Assembly: GCF_028768465.1 (NCBI RefSeq)
Contig: NZ_CP118225.1
Coordinates: 2,585,001 to 2,649,000, forward strand
Length of the DNA: 64,000 bases
Origin: Rhodopirellula sp. P2
Lineage (GTDB): Bacteria > Planctomycetota > Planctomycetia > Pirellulales > Pirellulaceae
Reading direction: 5' to 3'
Position numbers and translations under genes: made by a program
Shown: positions 54,720-63,900 of the stretch, in pieces
How positions within the stretch are numbered: position 1 is the stretch's first letter
Layout of the letters: each line of letters starts with the position of its first letter
Notes under the pieces: generated by a model
The model's database searches: none
Told to the model about the DNA's origin: nothing
Seen by the model: the letters and a program-made list of their open reading frames with translations, nothing else

Positions 54720-56537
54720 ATGAATCACACTCGACGTCCGATCGAACGCCGCCGCAGGGTTCTCCTGACAACCGCTGGTGGCGACTCCGGGAACGTGACG
54801 GCCAAGCAGAAGGCAGTGCAGCAGCAATGGCGAGAAGCTCGCCGGCCGACTGTCGCCTACGGGTCTCGCGTTCGCCGATGTTTGCGCGGACGTTGGTTCT
54901 CTTTGGTTCCCGTTCAGCGGTCCGCATTGACGGGAGTGGTCGCAGTTGTTGTTTGCTTGGCGATGACGCTGATCGGTTTGCACTACGCGTCGGTTGCCTG
55001 GCCCGCTCTGGCAGAGCGGCCCTCGGTCACGTCCGTCACTCGAATCGATGCGGTGGGCAGTCTCGGCCGCTACTGCACCAGCATGTTGATGCTGGGGGTC
55101 GCGGGCGCAGCTTGGTTGGTTTATCAACTGCGACGATACCGCAACGACGACTTCCAGGGGCATTATCGTTTGTGGCGACTTGTCACGGCGATGGGGTTGC
55201 TGGGCAGCGTTGCCACGATGGTCCCGCTGATCGATTTACTGGGCGGGATCACCGATTGGGCGTTGGGGAAACGCGTGGCGTTGTCGGGCAGTGATTGGGT
55301 CAAGCTGTTGTTGACCGTGGGCGGCGCGGTGATGTTGTTGCGAACCACGGCCGAAATGTGGAAGCATCGAAGCGCCGCAGCATGGATGCTCGCCGGTTGG
55401 TTGGCAGCCTTGTTGCCCGTCGCCGAAAACTGGAATCTCTTCGCGATTGACACACCGCTTCGTTGGACCGCGTTCACGTCGGCGATGTTGGTTGCCGCTT
55501 CCTGCTGGTTTTGCGCAACGGTGACGTACTTGCGGACGTTGTACATGGACGTTCGTGGGATTCAGTGCCCTGCCACCTTGGCGGTTCGTTTCCGGCAAGC
55601 GTTGGCGGAACAGGGGGACAGCATGCGTGAGTGGACGAAACGCAAACCCAAGCCACCGAAGCAGGCTCCGGCAGCAAAAGCAGCCCCCGCAGCGAAGGAA
55701 GCTCCAGCACCAAAAGCTGTTCCTGCACCCAAGGCGGCCCCAGTTCCCAAAGCAGCCCCAGTACCCAAAGCAGCCAAGCCAGCGGAGCCGAAGCGCTCCG
55801 AAACGGAAGTTGGTTCGGATGGCAAAACCGCTCGCAAACGAAGATTTTGGCAGCGTGCCGAAGCCGCTCCAGTCAGCGATGCGTCCAAGAGCACCAGCGA
55901 TCGATCCTCCCGGCCGGACGACGATTGGGACGAGGGGCGCAGCGATGCTTCTGCCAACGATGAAAGCGGCCAGGAAGAGGAATCCAGCAAGCGAGCTTCC
56001 AAGTGGAAGTTCTGGGGCCGTAAAAGCAAATCAGCTGACCCCGGGGATGAGTCCGGTGAGGTGAAGCTGAACGAGTCGTCTGAATCTGAAAGCGATTCCG
56101 AAGACACGGAGCCCAAGGCCAAACGCTCTTGGTTGCCCAAGTGGAAGCGAACGCCAAAGGCTGTTGCTGACGAGGAAGCGGATCCCGAAGAGGAGCCCGC
56201 TCGACCGACTGCGTCCGCTCAGTCGGATGACGAAGATGTTGAAGACGCACCCAAAAAGCGGCGATTTGGATGGAAGCTTCCGTCCCTTGGCCGCAAGGCC
56301 AAGAGCGACGCGATGACGGACTCATCTGAGTCGGACGATGAGTTCTCGAGTTCGGACTTGAAGGAAGTCGCTGATTCGCGGTCGGGTGCTCAGGCATCAA
56401 CGGACCGAGAATCAGACGATGATTCTCAGCCCGACTACAGCGAGATGGATGAAGAGGACATTGACTGGTCCGGCATGAACAAAGCGGAACGCCGGCGCGT
56501 TCGCAAGCAGCTCAAACGTGGTGGGCGTGCGGCTTAG
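54720..56537 (+). CDS. Six-segment membrane protein with long charged tail
   Basis: I do not recognise a named family. The 605-residue product starts with a basic region (RRPIERRRR). Six hydrophobic segments follow between about residues 66 and 272, such as TGVVAVVVCLAMTLIGL, MLMLGVAGAAWLVYQL and AMLVAASCWFCATVTYL. Then comes a Lys/Pro/Ala-rich linker with tandem units like KAAPVPKAAPVPKAAKP (about 311-360). A 220-residue tail rich in Glu, Asp, Ser and Lys, with RKRRFW/KWKFWG-type clusters, completes it. The tail looks disordered and cytoplasmic. The frame is open upstream over the deacetylase gene, but the ATG at 54720 fits. The divergent promoters should lie in 54434-54719. Confidence 0.75.
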   Translation: MNHTRRPIERRRRVLLTTAGGDSGNVTAKQKAVQQQWREARRPTVAYGSRVRRCLRGRWFSLVPVQRSALTGVVAVVVCLAMTLIGLHYASVAWPALAERPSVTSVTRIDAVGSLGRYCTSMLMLGVAGAAWLVYQLRRYRNDDFQGHYRLWRLVTAMGLLGSVATMVPLIDLLGGITDWALGKRVALSGSDWVKLLLTVGGAVMLLRTTAEMWKHRSAAAWMLAGWLAALLPVAENWNLFAIDTPLRWTAFTSAMLVAASCWFCATVTYLRTLYMDVRGIQCPATLAVRFRQALAEQGDSMREWTKRKPKPPKQAPAAKAAPAAKEAPAPKAVPAPKAAPVPKAAPVPKAAKPAEPKRSETEVGSDGKTARKRRFWQRAEAAPVSDASKSTSDRSSRPDDDWDEGRSDASANDESGQEEESSKRASKWKFWGRKSKSADPGDESGEVKLNESSESESDSEDTEPKAKRSWLPKWKRTPKAVADEEADPEEEPARPTASAQSDDEDVEDAPKKRRFGWKLPSLGRKAKSDAMTDSSESDDEFSSSDLKEVADSRSGAQASTDRESDDDSQPDYSEMDEEDIDWSGMNKAERRRVRKQLKRGGRAA

Positions 56538-56918
56538 TCGCGTGTGTCCATTCGTTGGTCATGGCGGGGTGGTGCGAGCCAGCCGGTGCTTGCCCGGCGC
56601 GTTCGTGCCCGGCGCGTTCGTGCCCGGCGCGTTCGTGCCCGGCGCGTTCGTGCCCGGCGCGTTCGTGCCCTGTGTCGCGATCCCTTGGGACGCCACAGCG
56701 ATTTCCGAGCCTTTCCTATGGCCCCTGCTCTGCCCTCACCGCAGCCATTTTGCTGCTGCCGGCAAAGTTTGACTTCGCGGCACAATTTGACTGATCCGCA
56801 GTGTTTGCCTGGCCGATAAAGACGATGTTCGCGCGACCGGTGCGCCAGGAATGTCTGGCGAGCTGACCTGACGCGAGGTGTCTTCAAGTCTTTCAACCAT
56901 GGGTTTGTCTTCGTCACG
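56538..56918. other. Intergenic region with a 15-bp tandem repeat
   Basis: No gene is supported in this 381-base region before the Mla operon. It holds the tandem repeat at 56591-56670. Frames through the repeat would give a (PGAFV)n-type peptide and are most likely not translated. Confidence 0.55.
56591..56670. repeat. 15-bp tandem repeat, five copies
   Basis: Five identical copies of TGCCCGGCGCGTTCG run from 56591 to 56665, followed by the partial unit TGCCC. The unit is a multiple of three, so every frame stays open through it. Exact identity of the copies suggests recent slippage, making it a likely variable-number locus. Confidence 0.9.
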
Positions 56919-57809
56919 ATGTCGGAGCAACAGTCCACGACCGAATCCGTTCTTCGCGTTCAAACCGCGAAGCCGGAACTGCCAATCGATACGCCGATGC
57001 GGCGATGGATCATGCAGTGGGGAACCGCGGTGGTGGGTGGGGTGACTGCGGTCGGTGACTTGGCCATGTTCACTTGGCAGATGTTTGTGTGGATGTTCAC
57101 ACGGATGCCGCGCCGTGACACGGTGCTGGTCAACTTCTATCAGGTCGGCGTGCTGAGTCTGCCGGTGGTGGCATTGACCGGTTCTTTCATCGGGATGGTG
57201 TTGGCCGTTCAGAGCTATTACCAATTCCACACCATTGGTTTGGAAACGCACTTGGGAGTGGTGATCAACACCTCGTTGGTCCGCGAATTGGGGCCGGTTC
57301 TGGCGGCGACGATGTTGGCCGGCCGAGTCGGTGGCGCGATGGCAGCGGTCTTGGGCACGATGCGAGTGACGGAACAGATCGATGCGCTGACCACCATGGG
57401 GGCTGACCCGATCCACTACTTGGTGGTGCCACGGTTCATGGCATGCCTGCTGTTGATCCCCGCACTGACCATCGTCGCGGACTTCATGGGCATCGTGGGT
57501 GGGTACTTCTACAGTGTGATCATTCTCGGGATCGACCGAGCGGCCTACCTGCATCACTCACGCGAAGGCGTCGTTGCGTTTGATTTGTTCAACGGGATCT
57601 TCAAGAGCATTTTCTTTGGTGGCGTGATTGCAATCATCAGTTGCTACCGCGGGTTCAATTGCCAACCCGGCGCCGAAGGCGTTGGCAAAGCTGCCACGGA
57701 AGCCTTTGTGTATTCGTTTGTGATGATCCTTGCGATTGACCTGTTCCTGAACATCGTTTTGGACTGGGTGTATTTCAGTTTCTACCCGGAAGGCACGAGT
57801 CTGTTCTAG
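56919..57809 (+). CDS. mlaE: MlaE-type ABC lipid transport permease
   Basis: MlaE is the membrane subunit of the phospholipid transport complex that works between the inner and outer membranes. The 296-residue product shows the family core: GSFIGMVLAVQSYYQF, ELGPVLAATMLAGRVGGAMAAVLGTMRVTEQIDAL and GADPIHYLVVPRFMACLLLIP. About five to six hydrophobic segments are present. The ATG at 56919 begins with an unstructured 25-residue lead. Its stop TAG shares a base with the GTG of mlaF. The Mla trio in planctomycetes, which have an outer membrane, fits outer-membrane lipid asymmetry. Confidence 0.95.
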   Translation: MSEQQSTTESVLRVQTAKPELPIDTPMRRWIMQWGTAVVGGVTAVGDLAMFTWQMFVWMFTRMPRRDTVLVNFYQVGVLSLPVVALTGSFIGMVLAVQSYYQFHTIGLETHLGVVINTSLVRELGPVLAATMLAGRVGGAMAAVLGTMRVTEQIDALTTMGADPIHYLVVPRFMACLLLIPALTIVADFMGIVGGYFYSVIILGIDRAAYLHHSREGVVAFDLFNGIFKSIFFGGVIAIISCYRGFNCQPGAEGVGKAATEAFVYSFVMILAIDLFLNIVLDWVYFSFYPEGTSLF

Positions 57810-58693
57810 TGAGCGATCCCAACCCTCCTATCGATCCATTCGAGCAAGCGGCACCCGAAACGCAGGCTGAGCAATCAGCGGCTGCGGTGAAGGAGCCCCC
57901 TTTGGTGGAAGTCGAAAATCTGGAAGTGTCCTTCGATGGCCAAGCGGTCTTGAAGGACATCAGTTGCCAGATTGAACGTGGTCAAACCGTTGCCGTGATC
58001 GGCGAGAGTGGCTGCGGCAAAACCGTGTTCATGAAGACAATCGTGGCTTTGGTGCAGCCAACCGTTGGTCGGGTGCTGTTCGATGGCGAAGACTTGTCGC
58101 TCCTCAACCCAGCGGAGTTGGCGGTGATTCGGCGGCGATTCGGATTTGTGTTTCAACACGCTGCGTTGTTCGACAGCATGAGCATCTTTGACAACGTTGC
58201 GTTCCCAATTCGACAGAACGAAGAGGGCACGGACGAAGCTGAGATCAACGACCGGGTCCGCCAGCACATCAGCGAAGTGGGATTGCCAGAAGAGGTGATC
58301 TACAAGCGGCCGGCCGAGTTGTCAGGAGGCATGCAGAAACGAGTTGGGCTGGCTCGCGCGTTGGTGCTGCGTCCTGAGCTGGTTGTTTACGACGAACCCA
58401 CCACCGGATTGGATCCGATCATGAGCGACGTGATCAACGAACTGATTCTGCATACCCGGCGGATGTATCCGGTGACCAGCATCGTGGTCACGCACGACAT
58501 GCACACCGCACGAAAAGTGGCTGACCGAGTGATGATGTTTTATCCGCGACGTCGGCTTGATGCCGACCAATCACAAATTCTTTTCGACGCTCCACCCAGC
58601 CAACTCGAGCACGCCGAAGACCGGCGAGTTCGTCAGTTTGTGCGGGGGGAAGCGGGGGATCGCATTCGCGAAATGACTCAGGGGATGGCTTGA
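57809..58693 (+). CDS. mlaF: MlaF-type ABC ATPase
   Basis: The ATPase of the Mla/MCE importer has 294 residues: Walker A GESGCGKTV, a Q-loop in FVFQHAALFDSMSIFDNVAFP, signature LSGGMQKRVGLARAL (the GGMQKR form is typical of MlaF/MCE ATPases), Walker B LVVYDEPTTGLDP and switch VVTHDMHTARK. A Pro/Glu-rich lead of about 30 residues precedes LVEVENLEVSFDGQAVLK. The start is GTG at 57809, overlapping mlaE by one base; mlaD starts three nt after the stop. Confidence 0.96.
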   Translation: MSDPNPPIDPFEQAAPETQAEQSAAAVKEPPLVEVENLEVSFDGQAVLKDISCQIERGQTVAVIGESGCGKTVFMKTIVALVQPTVGRVLFDGEDLSLLNPAELAVIRRRFGFVFQHAALFDSMSIFDNVAFPIRQNEEGTDEAEINDRVRQHISEVGLPEEVIYKRPAELSGGMQKRVGLARALVLRPELVVYDEPTTGLDPIMSDVINELILHTRRMYPVTSIVVTHDMHTARKVADRVMMFYPRRRLDADQSQILFDAPPSQLEHAEDRRVRQFVRGEAGDRIREMTQGMA

Positions 58694-58696
58694 ACC

Positions 58697-60214
58697 ATGG
58701 ATGACAGCAAACTTCGTTTTGGTGTGGGCGTGCTCGTGATCGCAGCGATTGGAATCGCGGTGATCCTCACGTTTTTGTTCGGTGCGTTTCCCGCGATTCT
58801 AAATCGCGAGTACACGCTGAATGTCTATTTCCCGTCCGCCGACGGGATCAACGTCAATGCGGCGGTGTATCGCGACGGCGTCAAAATCGGACGCGTGGAT
58901 GACATTCAGCTGCAAGAGAAAGGCGGCGTGATGCTGACCTTGTCGATGGATGAGAGCATTCGGATGACACACGAATACGTTCCACAAATCGGGATCGGTT
59001 CGTTGATCACCGGCGATTCGAAGCTGGAGTTTCGGAAAGCCGATCGCCGAGAATTGGCTCAGTTGTTTGCGAACAACGAAGACATGATCAATCAGCTTTA
59101 CACCGATGACGAAACATACCGTTACGGAAGTAAGCGGGAAGATCCGTTCAACCTGATTTTTGGAATGGAAGATGAACTCGTTTCGACCTTCCGAAGCGTT
59201 CGAGGAGCGGGCGATGCAATCCAAGACATCGGCAGTGATATCAAAGGGTTGGTTCGTGACGTTCGCGGTGTGATTGGAATCAGCCCAACGGCTCCCGTCT
59301 CGGCGCCATCCGTTCCGATGGGAGGTTTCCCTCAGTCGATGGCACCTGCACCAGAATGGGCGCGGCCGATTGCCTTGGTGAGCCAAACGAGTGTCCCGGG
59401 AAATGCTTCCAACAACGTGATTCAGACCGTGGCGATGCAGCAGACGTTCCCTCCGCAAAGCACTCCTCCCCAGGGATTCACGCCGCCCCCAGGGTTCGGC
59501 ACGCAGTTGGGGACCCCAGTGCCGGGACAGGCTGGATTGCAGACACCACCCACCATCACGCAGTTGGCCGGAGAGGCTTCTCAAGCGGTCAAGGAGTTCG
59601 GGTTCTTGGTGCGAGATATCCGTTCGATCATCGGTGATCCTCAAATTCAGCAAAACGTCAGCGACACGGTTGACCGTTTGCCGGGTGTGTTGGATGAGGT
59701 GAAGGTGACACTCGAAGACGCTCGCGACACCTTTGAGACTTTCCGTGAAGTTGGTGGTCAGTTCGAGCAGGTCGGGATCGTTGCCGAAGATGCCGTTTCG
59801 CAAACTGCCGCTGAGTTGCAGTCGACACTGGAGAGCGTCCGCACGACGGCCAAGAGTTTCGAAGGCACCGCACAGAACATCGAAGCCTTCACTGAACCTC
59901 TGGGCGAACGTGGCGGTGAGTTGATCGAAGCGGTGCTAGTGAGTTTAGCCAACGTTGACAACGCGTTGGTGCAGCTGGACACGTTTGGTCGGACCCTCAA
60001 CAGCAGCGACGGAACGGTTCGACGTTTGCTGGAAGACGACGAGTTGTTCTACCAGGTTCAGCGAACGGTTCAGAACATCGAAGCTGCCTCCGCGAGATTG
60101 CGACCAATCCTGGATGACGTTCGTGTGTTTTCCGACAAGATCGCTCGCGACCCAAGGCAGTTGGGCGTGCGTGGTGCAATCACCAATCGTCCCAATGGAA
60201 TGGGCCTGAAGTGA
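58697..60214 (+). CDS. mlaD: MlaD/MCE-domain lipid-binding protein
   Basis: The 505-residue protein has an N-terminal membrane anchor (VLVIAAIGIAVILTFLFGAF, about 10-30). A single MCE domain follows at about 35-115, with YTLNVYFPSADGINVNAAVYRDGVKIGRV. The usual MlaD has about 180 residues, so the remainder is a large addition. It consists of a Pro/Gly/Gln-rich segment at about 195-285 and then a long helical region from about 290 to 480 (LAGEASQAVKEFGFLVRDIRSI, with repeated amphipathic helix patterns). A long helical tail in MCE proteins of this class can form a tunnel or needle across the periplasm; this is inference from family knowledge. It ends the mla operon. Confidence 0.93.
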   Translation: MDDSKLRFGVGVLVIAAIGIAVILTFLFGAFPAILNREYTLNVYFPSADGINVNAAVYRDGVKIGRVDDIQLQEKGGVMLTLSMDESIRMTHEYVPQIGIGSLITGDSKLEFRKADRRELAQLFANNEDMINQLYTDDETYRYGSKREDPFNLIFGMEDELVSTFRSVRGAGDAIQDIGSDIKGLVRDVRGVIGISPTAPVSAPSVPMGGFPQSMAPAPEWARPIALVSQTSVPGNASNNVIQTVAMQQTFPPQSTPPQGFTPPPGFGTQLGTPVPGQAGLQTPPTITQLAGEASQAVKEFGFLVRDIRSIIGDPQIQQNVSDTVDRLPGVLDEVKVTLEDARDTFETFREVGGQFEQVGIVAEDAVSQTAAELQSTLESVRTTAKSFEGTAQNIEAFTEPLGERGGELIEAVLVSLANVDNALVQLDTFGRTLNSSDGTVRRLLEDDELFYQVQRTVQNIEAASARLRPILDDVRVFSDKIARDPRQLGVRGAITNRPNGMGLK

Positions 60215-60427
60215 TTCAAAACCGGTGTCGTTGGACGCACTCAGCACCTGAGAAGGAGTGGTTCGGCAAATCCTCCTTCGAGAGTAGCGAAACTCGTCCA
60301 GAGTTTCGATTGGTTCGACGAGAACCCGAACGTCTTGACGACTTCCGCTACGGTGATGACCTTCGGGATCACGCACCGGGCGGCTTGCACCGTTCCGCTC
60401 GAAGAGGAAGTGTCCAGAGACAGTGGC
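60215..60427. other. Intergenic hairpins between mlaD and feoB
   Basis: The two genes converge here. Perfect 8-bp stem CGAAACTC/GAGTTTCG with a 5-nt loop lies at 60288-60308. Before it, AAGGA (60253-60257) can pair with TCCTT (60274-60278). Neither has a T-run, so the region may be a weak two-way transcript end. No gene is supported. Confidence 0.5.
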
Positions 60428-62443
60428 CTAGGTGAGTCGTGAGATCGTCTGGTAGGCGATCAAGGCGGCAACATAAGCCAAGGCGGTCATGTAACCGAAT
60501 TGGAACGCGGCCCATCCCCAGGATCCTGTTTCCTTTTTCGTGACCGCTTGCGTGGGCAGGCACTGCATCGCAAGCACGAAAAACACGAGCAAACTGACGC
60601 AGGTTGCGGGCGTGAAAACACGGTTCCCGTCCGCGTCAGTGGCCGTCATCAGGCGAGCGTGCAGCGACGATTCGTCTTCGGGTTCCGGTCCCAGTCCATA
60701 CAAAATGCTGAGTGTTGAAACGACCACTTCGCGAGCAGCGAAACTGGTCATCACACCGACGCTGGTCTTCCAGTCAAAGCCCAGCGGGGCAAAGACGGGT
60801 TGCACAAATTTACCCATCCGCCCGATCACGGCGTATTCTTGCGCCGCCAGAGCGCGACGGTTTTCGAGGTCAGATTCATCCAGAGTTTCGGCATCCAGGC
60901 CGGCCGTTTGAATCTGTTCGGCAAAGCGTTCTTCAGGCAGTTTGGGATACGTTGAGAGCACCCAAATGCCAATGCTGATTGCCAGGATCACAACGCCAGC
61001 GTCTCGCAGGAATCCCCAGCCTCGTTCGTAGGCATGGCGAAGGGCATTGCTGAGCGAGGGAGTTCGGTAAGGCGGCAAGTCCAGGATCAGCGGGGCGGCT
61101 TCACCGGGCAAGATCGACTTCTTTAAGATCCAGGCGACGAAGAAGGCGGCCACCATTCCGAGTGCGTAGGCCGATGCGAAAAGCAACGCCGCCAACCAGG
61201 GGCTGGATGGAAACAGCAGCGCAGCGACCATCGTGTACACGGGCAGACGGGCCGAACAGGTCATCAACGGGATGACCATGATGGCCGCCAATCGGTCGCG
61301 CCGATTCTCGATGACCTTGGTGGACATGATGGCAGGGATGGCGCACGCGTGCGCGGCCAGCAGGGGGACAAAAGCCTGGCCCGGTAAACCGACCCGTCGC
61401 ATCCAGCGGTCGATCACCACCACGGCACGTGAGAGGTAACCTGAATCTTCGAGGATGGCCAGCATGAAAAACAGAATGCAGATCTGCGGCAAGAAGATCA
61501 CCACGCCGCCAATGCCTGCCAGGATCCCGTCGGTGATCAGGCTGTTCAGGTCGCCTTCGGGCAGCCAGCCGCCCACCGTTTCGGTGACCAAGCCGAAAGT
61601 CGCGTCGAGCCATTCCATCGGGTATTGAGCGAGATAGAACACCGACGCGAAGGCGGAGACCATCACGGCGACAAAGATCACCGGACCGAAAAAGCGGTGC
61701 GTCGTGAATTGGTCGACTCGGTCCGTCCATTCGTCCGAAGCAACGTAACCGGTCCGCGTGCTTTCGCGAGCCAGTGTGGATGCCCAGCGGTGGCCGTCTG
61801 CAAACGGGCAGGTTCCGCAAGCACCACACTCCATGGCATTGGGACCAGCGTCGGAGCCCAGCACGACCATCTTGTGCGGGTGAAGCAATTGACGAAGGCT
61901 GGATTTCAGCTCAGGGAGGCCTTCTCCGGTGCGAGCCGAAACGCCAATGACTGGGCAGCCGAGTTTCTGAGAGAGGATTTCCAAGTCGACATCAACGCCG
62001 CTCTTCCGCGCCAGTTCGATCATGTTGACCGCAACCAGTGTCGGGCGTCCGCACTGGATGGCCTCGCGGGCAACGGCGAGGCTGCGTTGAAGGTTGGTTG
62101 CGTCAACAACGACCAAGACGCCCTCGGGAGGACATTCAGATTCGCCGGTGATGAACGCTCTCGCGATTTGTTCTTCGGGAGACGACGCCGTCAGGGAGTA
62201 CAGCCCAGGCAAGTCGACCAGCGTGCATGACTGACCTTCCTCCAAGTCCACGGTGCCGGTTCGACGGTCCACGGTGGTGCCGGCAAAGTTGGACGTCTTC
62301 GCAAGCAGATTGGTCAACCGGTTGAACAGCGACGTTTTGCCGACATTCGGGTTGCCAACCATGGCAACCACACGAGCTTGGCAAAGCTGTTTGGAGGATG
62401 AATCTTCCGAAGAGTTGCAACTCGCAACCGGTGAAACGTTCAT
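60428..62443 (-). CDS. feoB: Ferrous iron transporter FeoB
   Basis: FeoB moves Fe(II) across the inner membrane with a GTPase domain at the N-terminus. The 671-residue protein has G1 GNPNVGKT (30-37), G3 DLPGLYSL, a G4-like N140-M-I-E143 (the common form is NMxD) and G5 SARTGEG. A linker with C206-GA-C209-GT-C212 follows. About ten membrane segments in two gate repeats come next, with VIFLPQICILFFMLAILEDSGYL and PLLAAHACAIPAIMSTKVIENRRDR in the first and VMTSFAAREVVVSTLSILYG in the second. The CxxCxxC linker could bind iron. The ATG at 62443 overlaps feoA by four bases. A Fur-like palindrome precedes feoA. Confidence 0.96.
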   Translation of the reverse strand: MNVSPVASCNSSEDSSSKQLCQARVVAMVGNPNVGKTSLFNRLTNLLAKTSNFAGTTVDRRTGTVDLEEGQSCTLVDLPGLYSLTASSPEEQIARAFITGESECPPEGVLVVVDATNLQRSLAVAREAIQCGRPTLVAVNMIELARKSGVDVDLEILSQKLGCPVIGVSARTGEGLPELKSSLRQLLHPHKMVVLGSDAGPNAMECGACGTCPFADGHRWASTLARESTRTGYVASDEWTDRVDQFTTHRFFGPVIFVAVMVSAFASVFYLAQYPMEWLDATFGLVTETVGGWLPEGDLNSLITDGILAGIGGVVIFLPQICILFFMLAILEDSGYLSRAVVVIDRWMRRVGLPGQAFVPLLAAHACAIPAIMSTKVIENRRDRLAAIMVIPLMTCSARLPVYTMVAALLFPSSPWLAALLFASAYALGMVAAFFVAWILKKSILPGEAAPLILDLPPYRTPSLSNALRHAYERGWGFLRDAGVVILAISIGIWVLSTYPKLPEERFAEQIQTAGLDAETLDESDLENRRALAAQEYAVIGRMGKFVQPVFAPLGFDWKTSVGVMTSFAAREVVVSTLSILYGLGPEPEDESSLHARLMTATDADGNRVFTPATCVSLLVFFVLAMQCLPTQAVTKKETGSWGWAAFQFGYMTALAYVAALIAYQTISRLT

Positions 62444-62670
62444 CCGTCGGTGGCCCGCACGAAGATCTGCTGAGCGATCTCTCCGGCGACGGCAATCCGG
62501 CTTCCAGCGGCTTTCAGGATCAGCGGGTTGCCTCGGCGAGACAACTGAACCAATTGACCTTCAAACAGGCCCAACGCTTTCAAACGTGACGCGCAGTTCT
62601 CCGGCAGGTCCAATCGAATGATTTCGGCACAGTTGGATCCACAACGATCCAGAGCGAGTTCGGCTATCAA
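62440..62670 (-). CDS. feoA: FeoA-family iron transport protein
   Basis: FeoA is a small SH3-like protein that assists FeoB. The 76-residue product shows CAEIIRLDLPENCASRLKALGLFEGQLVQLSRRGNPLILKAAGSRIAVAGEIAQQIFV, the complete family domain. It uses a TTG start preceded by AGGTGA, a strong ribosome site 4 nt upstream; no in-frame ATG is available. Its TGA overlaps the feoB ATG, so the pair is translationally coupled. Confidence 0.93.
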   Translation of the reverse strand: MIAELALDRCGSNCAEIIRLDLPENCASRLKALGLFEGQLVQLSRRGNPLILKAAGSRIAVAGEIAQQIFVRATDG

Positions 62671-63343
62671 AGCATCACCTGTAAATGAGAACGATTCTCG
62701 ATTGCGTTCACTTTAGATCTTCGGAGCGCGGATGGGTAGAGGGACGGTCCACCGATTGCGCACATATTTTCCGGTGGTGCTCCGCTGCCCCGCCCCCCGA
62801 ATGAACTGCTCTTCCGCATGGGGAGGACGCTGGCTGCTGGTGTCGCTGGGGGATAGATGTCGGTGTTTCTGTCGCGGACGGGTGGCTCAGACGCGTCGTA
62901 TCCACCTCGCTCACGCGGCTGGGTGCTACTCAGCGGGCACTCTTCATGCTGTCCCGTGTTTGCAGTCAGGCTTGATTCGGATGGGGGGATTTCCCTCCGG
63001 AGGACGAGCGGGGTGCAGGGTGGTGTACAATGTGACGCTGAAACAAAAGACGATTTGGAGGTGGTTTTTTGTGCGTCTTGCTCCGTGTCTTTCGTGGCGG
63101 AGGTGGTCGCCGTCGTGGTCCATTGGCCCTTGATCACGCGGATTTATCAAACACGACCGGGGGGAAAGAAACGTTCGGGCTCCAAGGGGTTGATTGAGCA
63201 GTTCGGTTTGAGCGTTTCGTTGAAGGAAGCTGATTCGATACGCTATCCGCCCTGCTCGCACTGTGCGTCTCACCAAGACGTTCTTCGACTTTTCATGATT
63301 TTATTCATTGTGCGAGCTCTTTTCTTACGCCGGGTTGATTGAT
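62671..63343. other. Intergenic region upstream of feoA and of the response regulator
   Basis: No gene is supported in this 673-base stretch. It holds the Fur-like palindrome (62687-62699) and the promoter of feoAB, and the promoter of the response regulator on the other strand. Overlapping short frames on both strands show no family motif. Confidence 0.5.
62686..62700 (-). promoter_or_regulatory. Fur-like operator of feoAB
   Basis: TGAGAACGATTCTCG is a 5-3-5 palindrome (GAGAA-CGA-TTCTC) that matches the 7-1-7 Fur pattern TGATAAT-N-ATTATCA at 11 of 15 positions. It lies 16 nt before the feoA start codon. The position, right at the start of an iron uptake operon, fits repression by Fur with iron. 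It could also be a chance palindrome. Confidence 0.55.
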
Positions 63344-63787
63344 ATGTCGCATACGACGGTTTCGAGTTTAGACGAGGTTCACATCTTGCTTGTCGAGGAC
63401 AACGAGATCGATGTGATGGCGTTTGAACGCGGTATCAAAAAGAATGAAGTTCCAAATCCGCTGACGGTTGCCGAGAATGGCCAAGTCGCTTTGGACATTT
63501 TGCGAGGCGAGCATCCAACGAAGACCGTGGGCCCGCAGCGGATCGTGTTTTTGGATCTCAACATGCCAATCATGACTGGCGTGGAGTTTCTCGAAGAGAT
63601 TCGTCGGGACCCGGAGCTCAACTCGACGGTGGTGTTTGTGTTGACCACATCCGATCACGAGGTGGACTTGGTTGCCGCGTACAAGAAGAACGTTGCGGGG
63701 TACATCTTGAAGTCTCGCGTCGGCGATGCCTGTCGGAACCTTCACGACCTGATGCGTTCTTACTGGCGGATTGTTGTGATCCCCTGA
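63344..63787 (+). CDS. Receiver-only response regulator (Rcp1-like)
   Basis: The 147-residue protein consists of one receiver domain and no output domain. It starts with EVHILLVEDNEIDVMAFERG (the acidic pair ED), the phospho-acceptor is in IVFLDLNMPIMTG, the Thr switch in VFVLTTSDHEVD and the Lys in GYILKS. The pattern VEDNEIDVMAFERGIKK is typical of the Rcp1-like class, which relays phosphate from a hybrid or phytochrome-type kinase. The ATG at 63344 is chosen at the family start; the frame is open upstream to 63308. No kinase is within the window. Confidence 0.92.
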   Translation: MSHTTVSSLDEVHILLVEDNEIDVMAFERGIKKNEVPNPLTVAENGQVALDILRGEHPTKTVGPQRIVFLDLNMPIMTGVEFLEEIRRDPELNSTVVFVLTTSDHEVDLVAAYKKNVAGYILKSRVGDACRNLHDLMRSYWRIVVIP

Positions 63788-63900
63788 ATCGCTGATTCTC
63801 TCTGCCGGAATGGCACGAGACAAACGCCCCAGCGAGCGAGGCGTCGTTTCGTTGCCTGGTTTGTTCGTCGAATCGACCCGTTCCGAGCGGAGAGGCCAGT

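Noticed and set aside
62857-63342. 161-codon plus-strand frame before the response regulator
   Set aside because: It overlaps other short frames on both strands, has no motif and would end right at the next gene's start; more likely promoter and spacer DNA.
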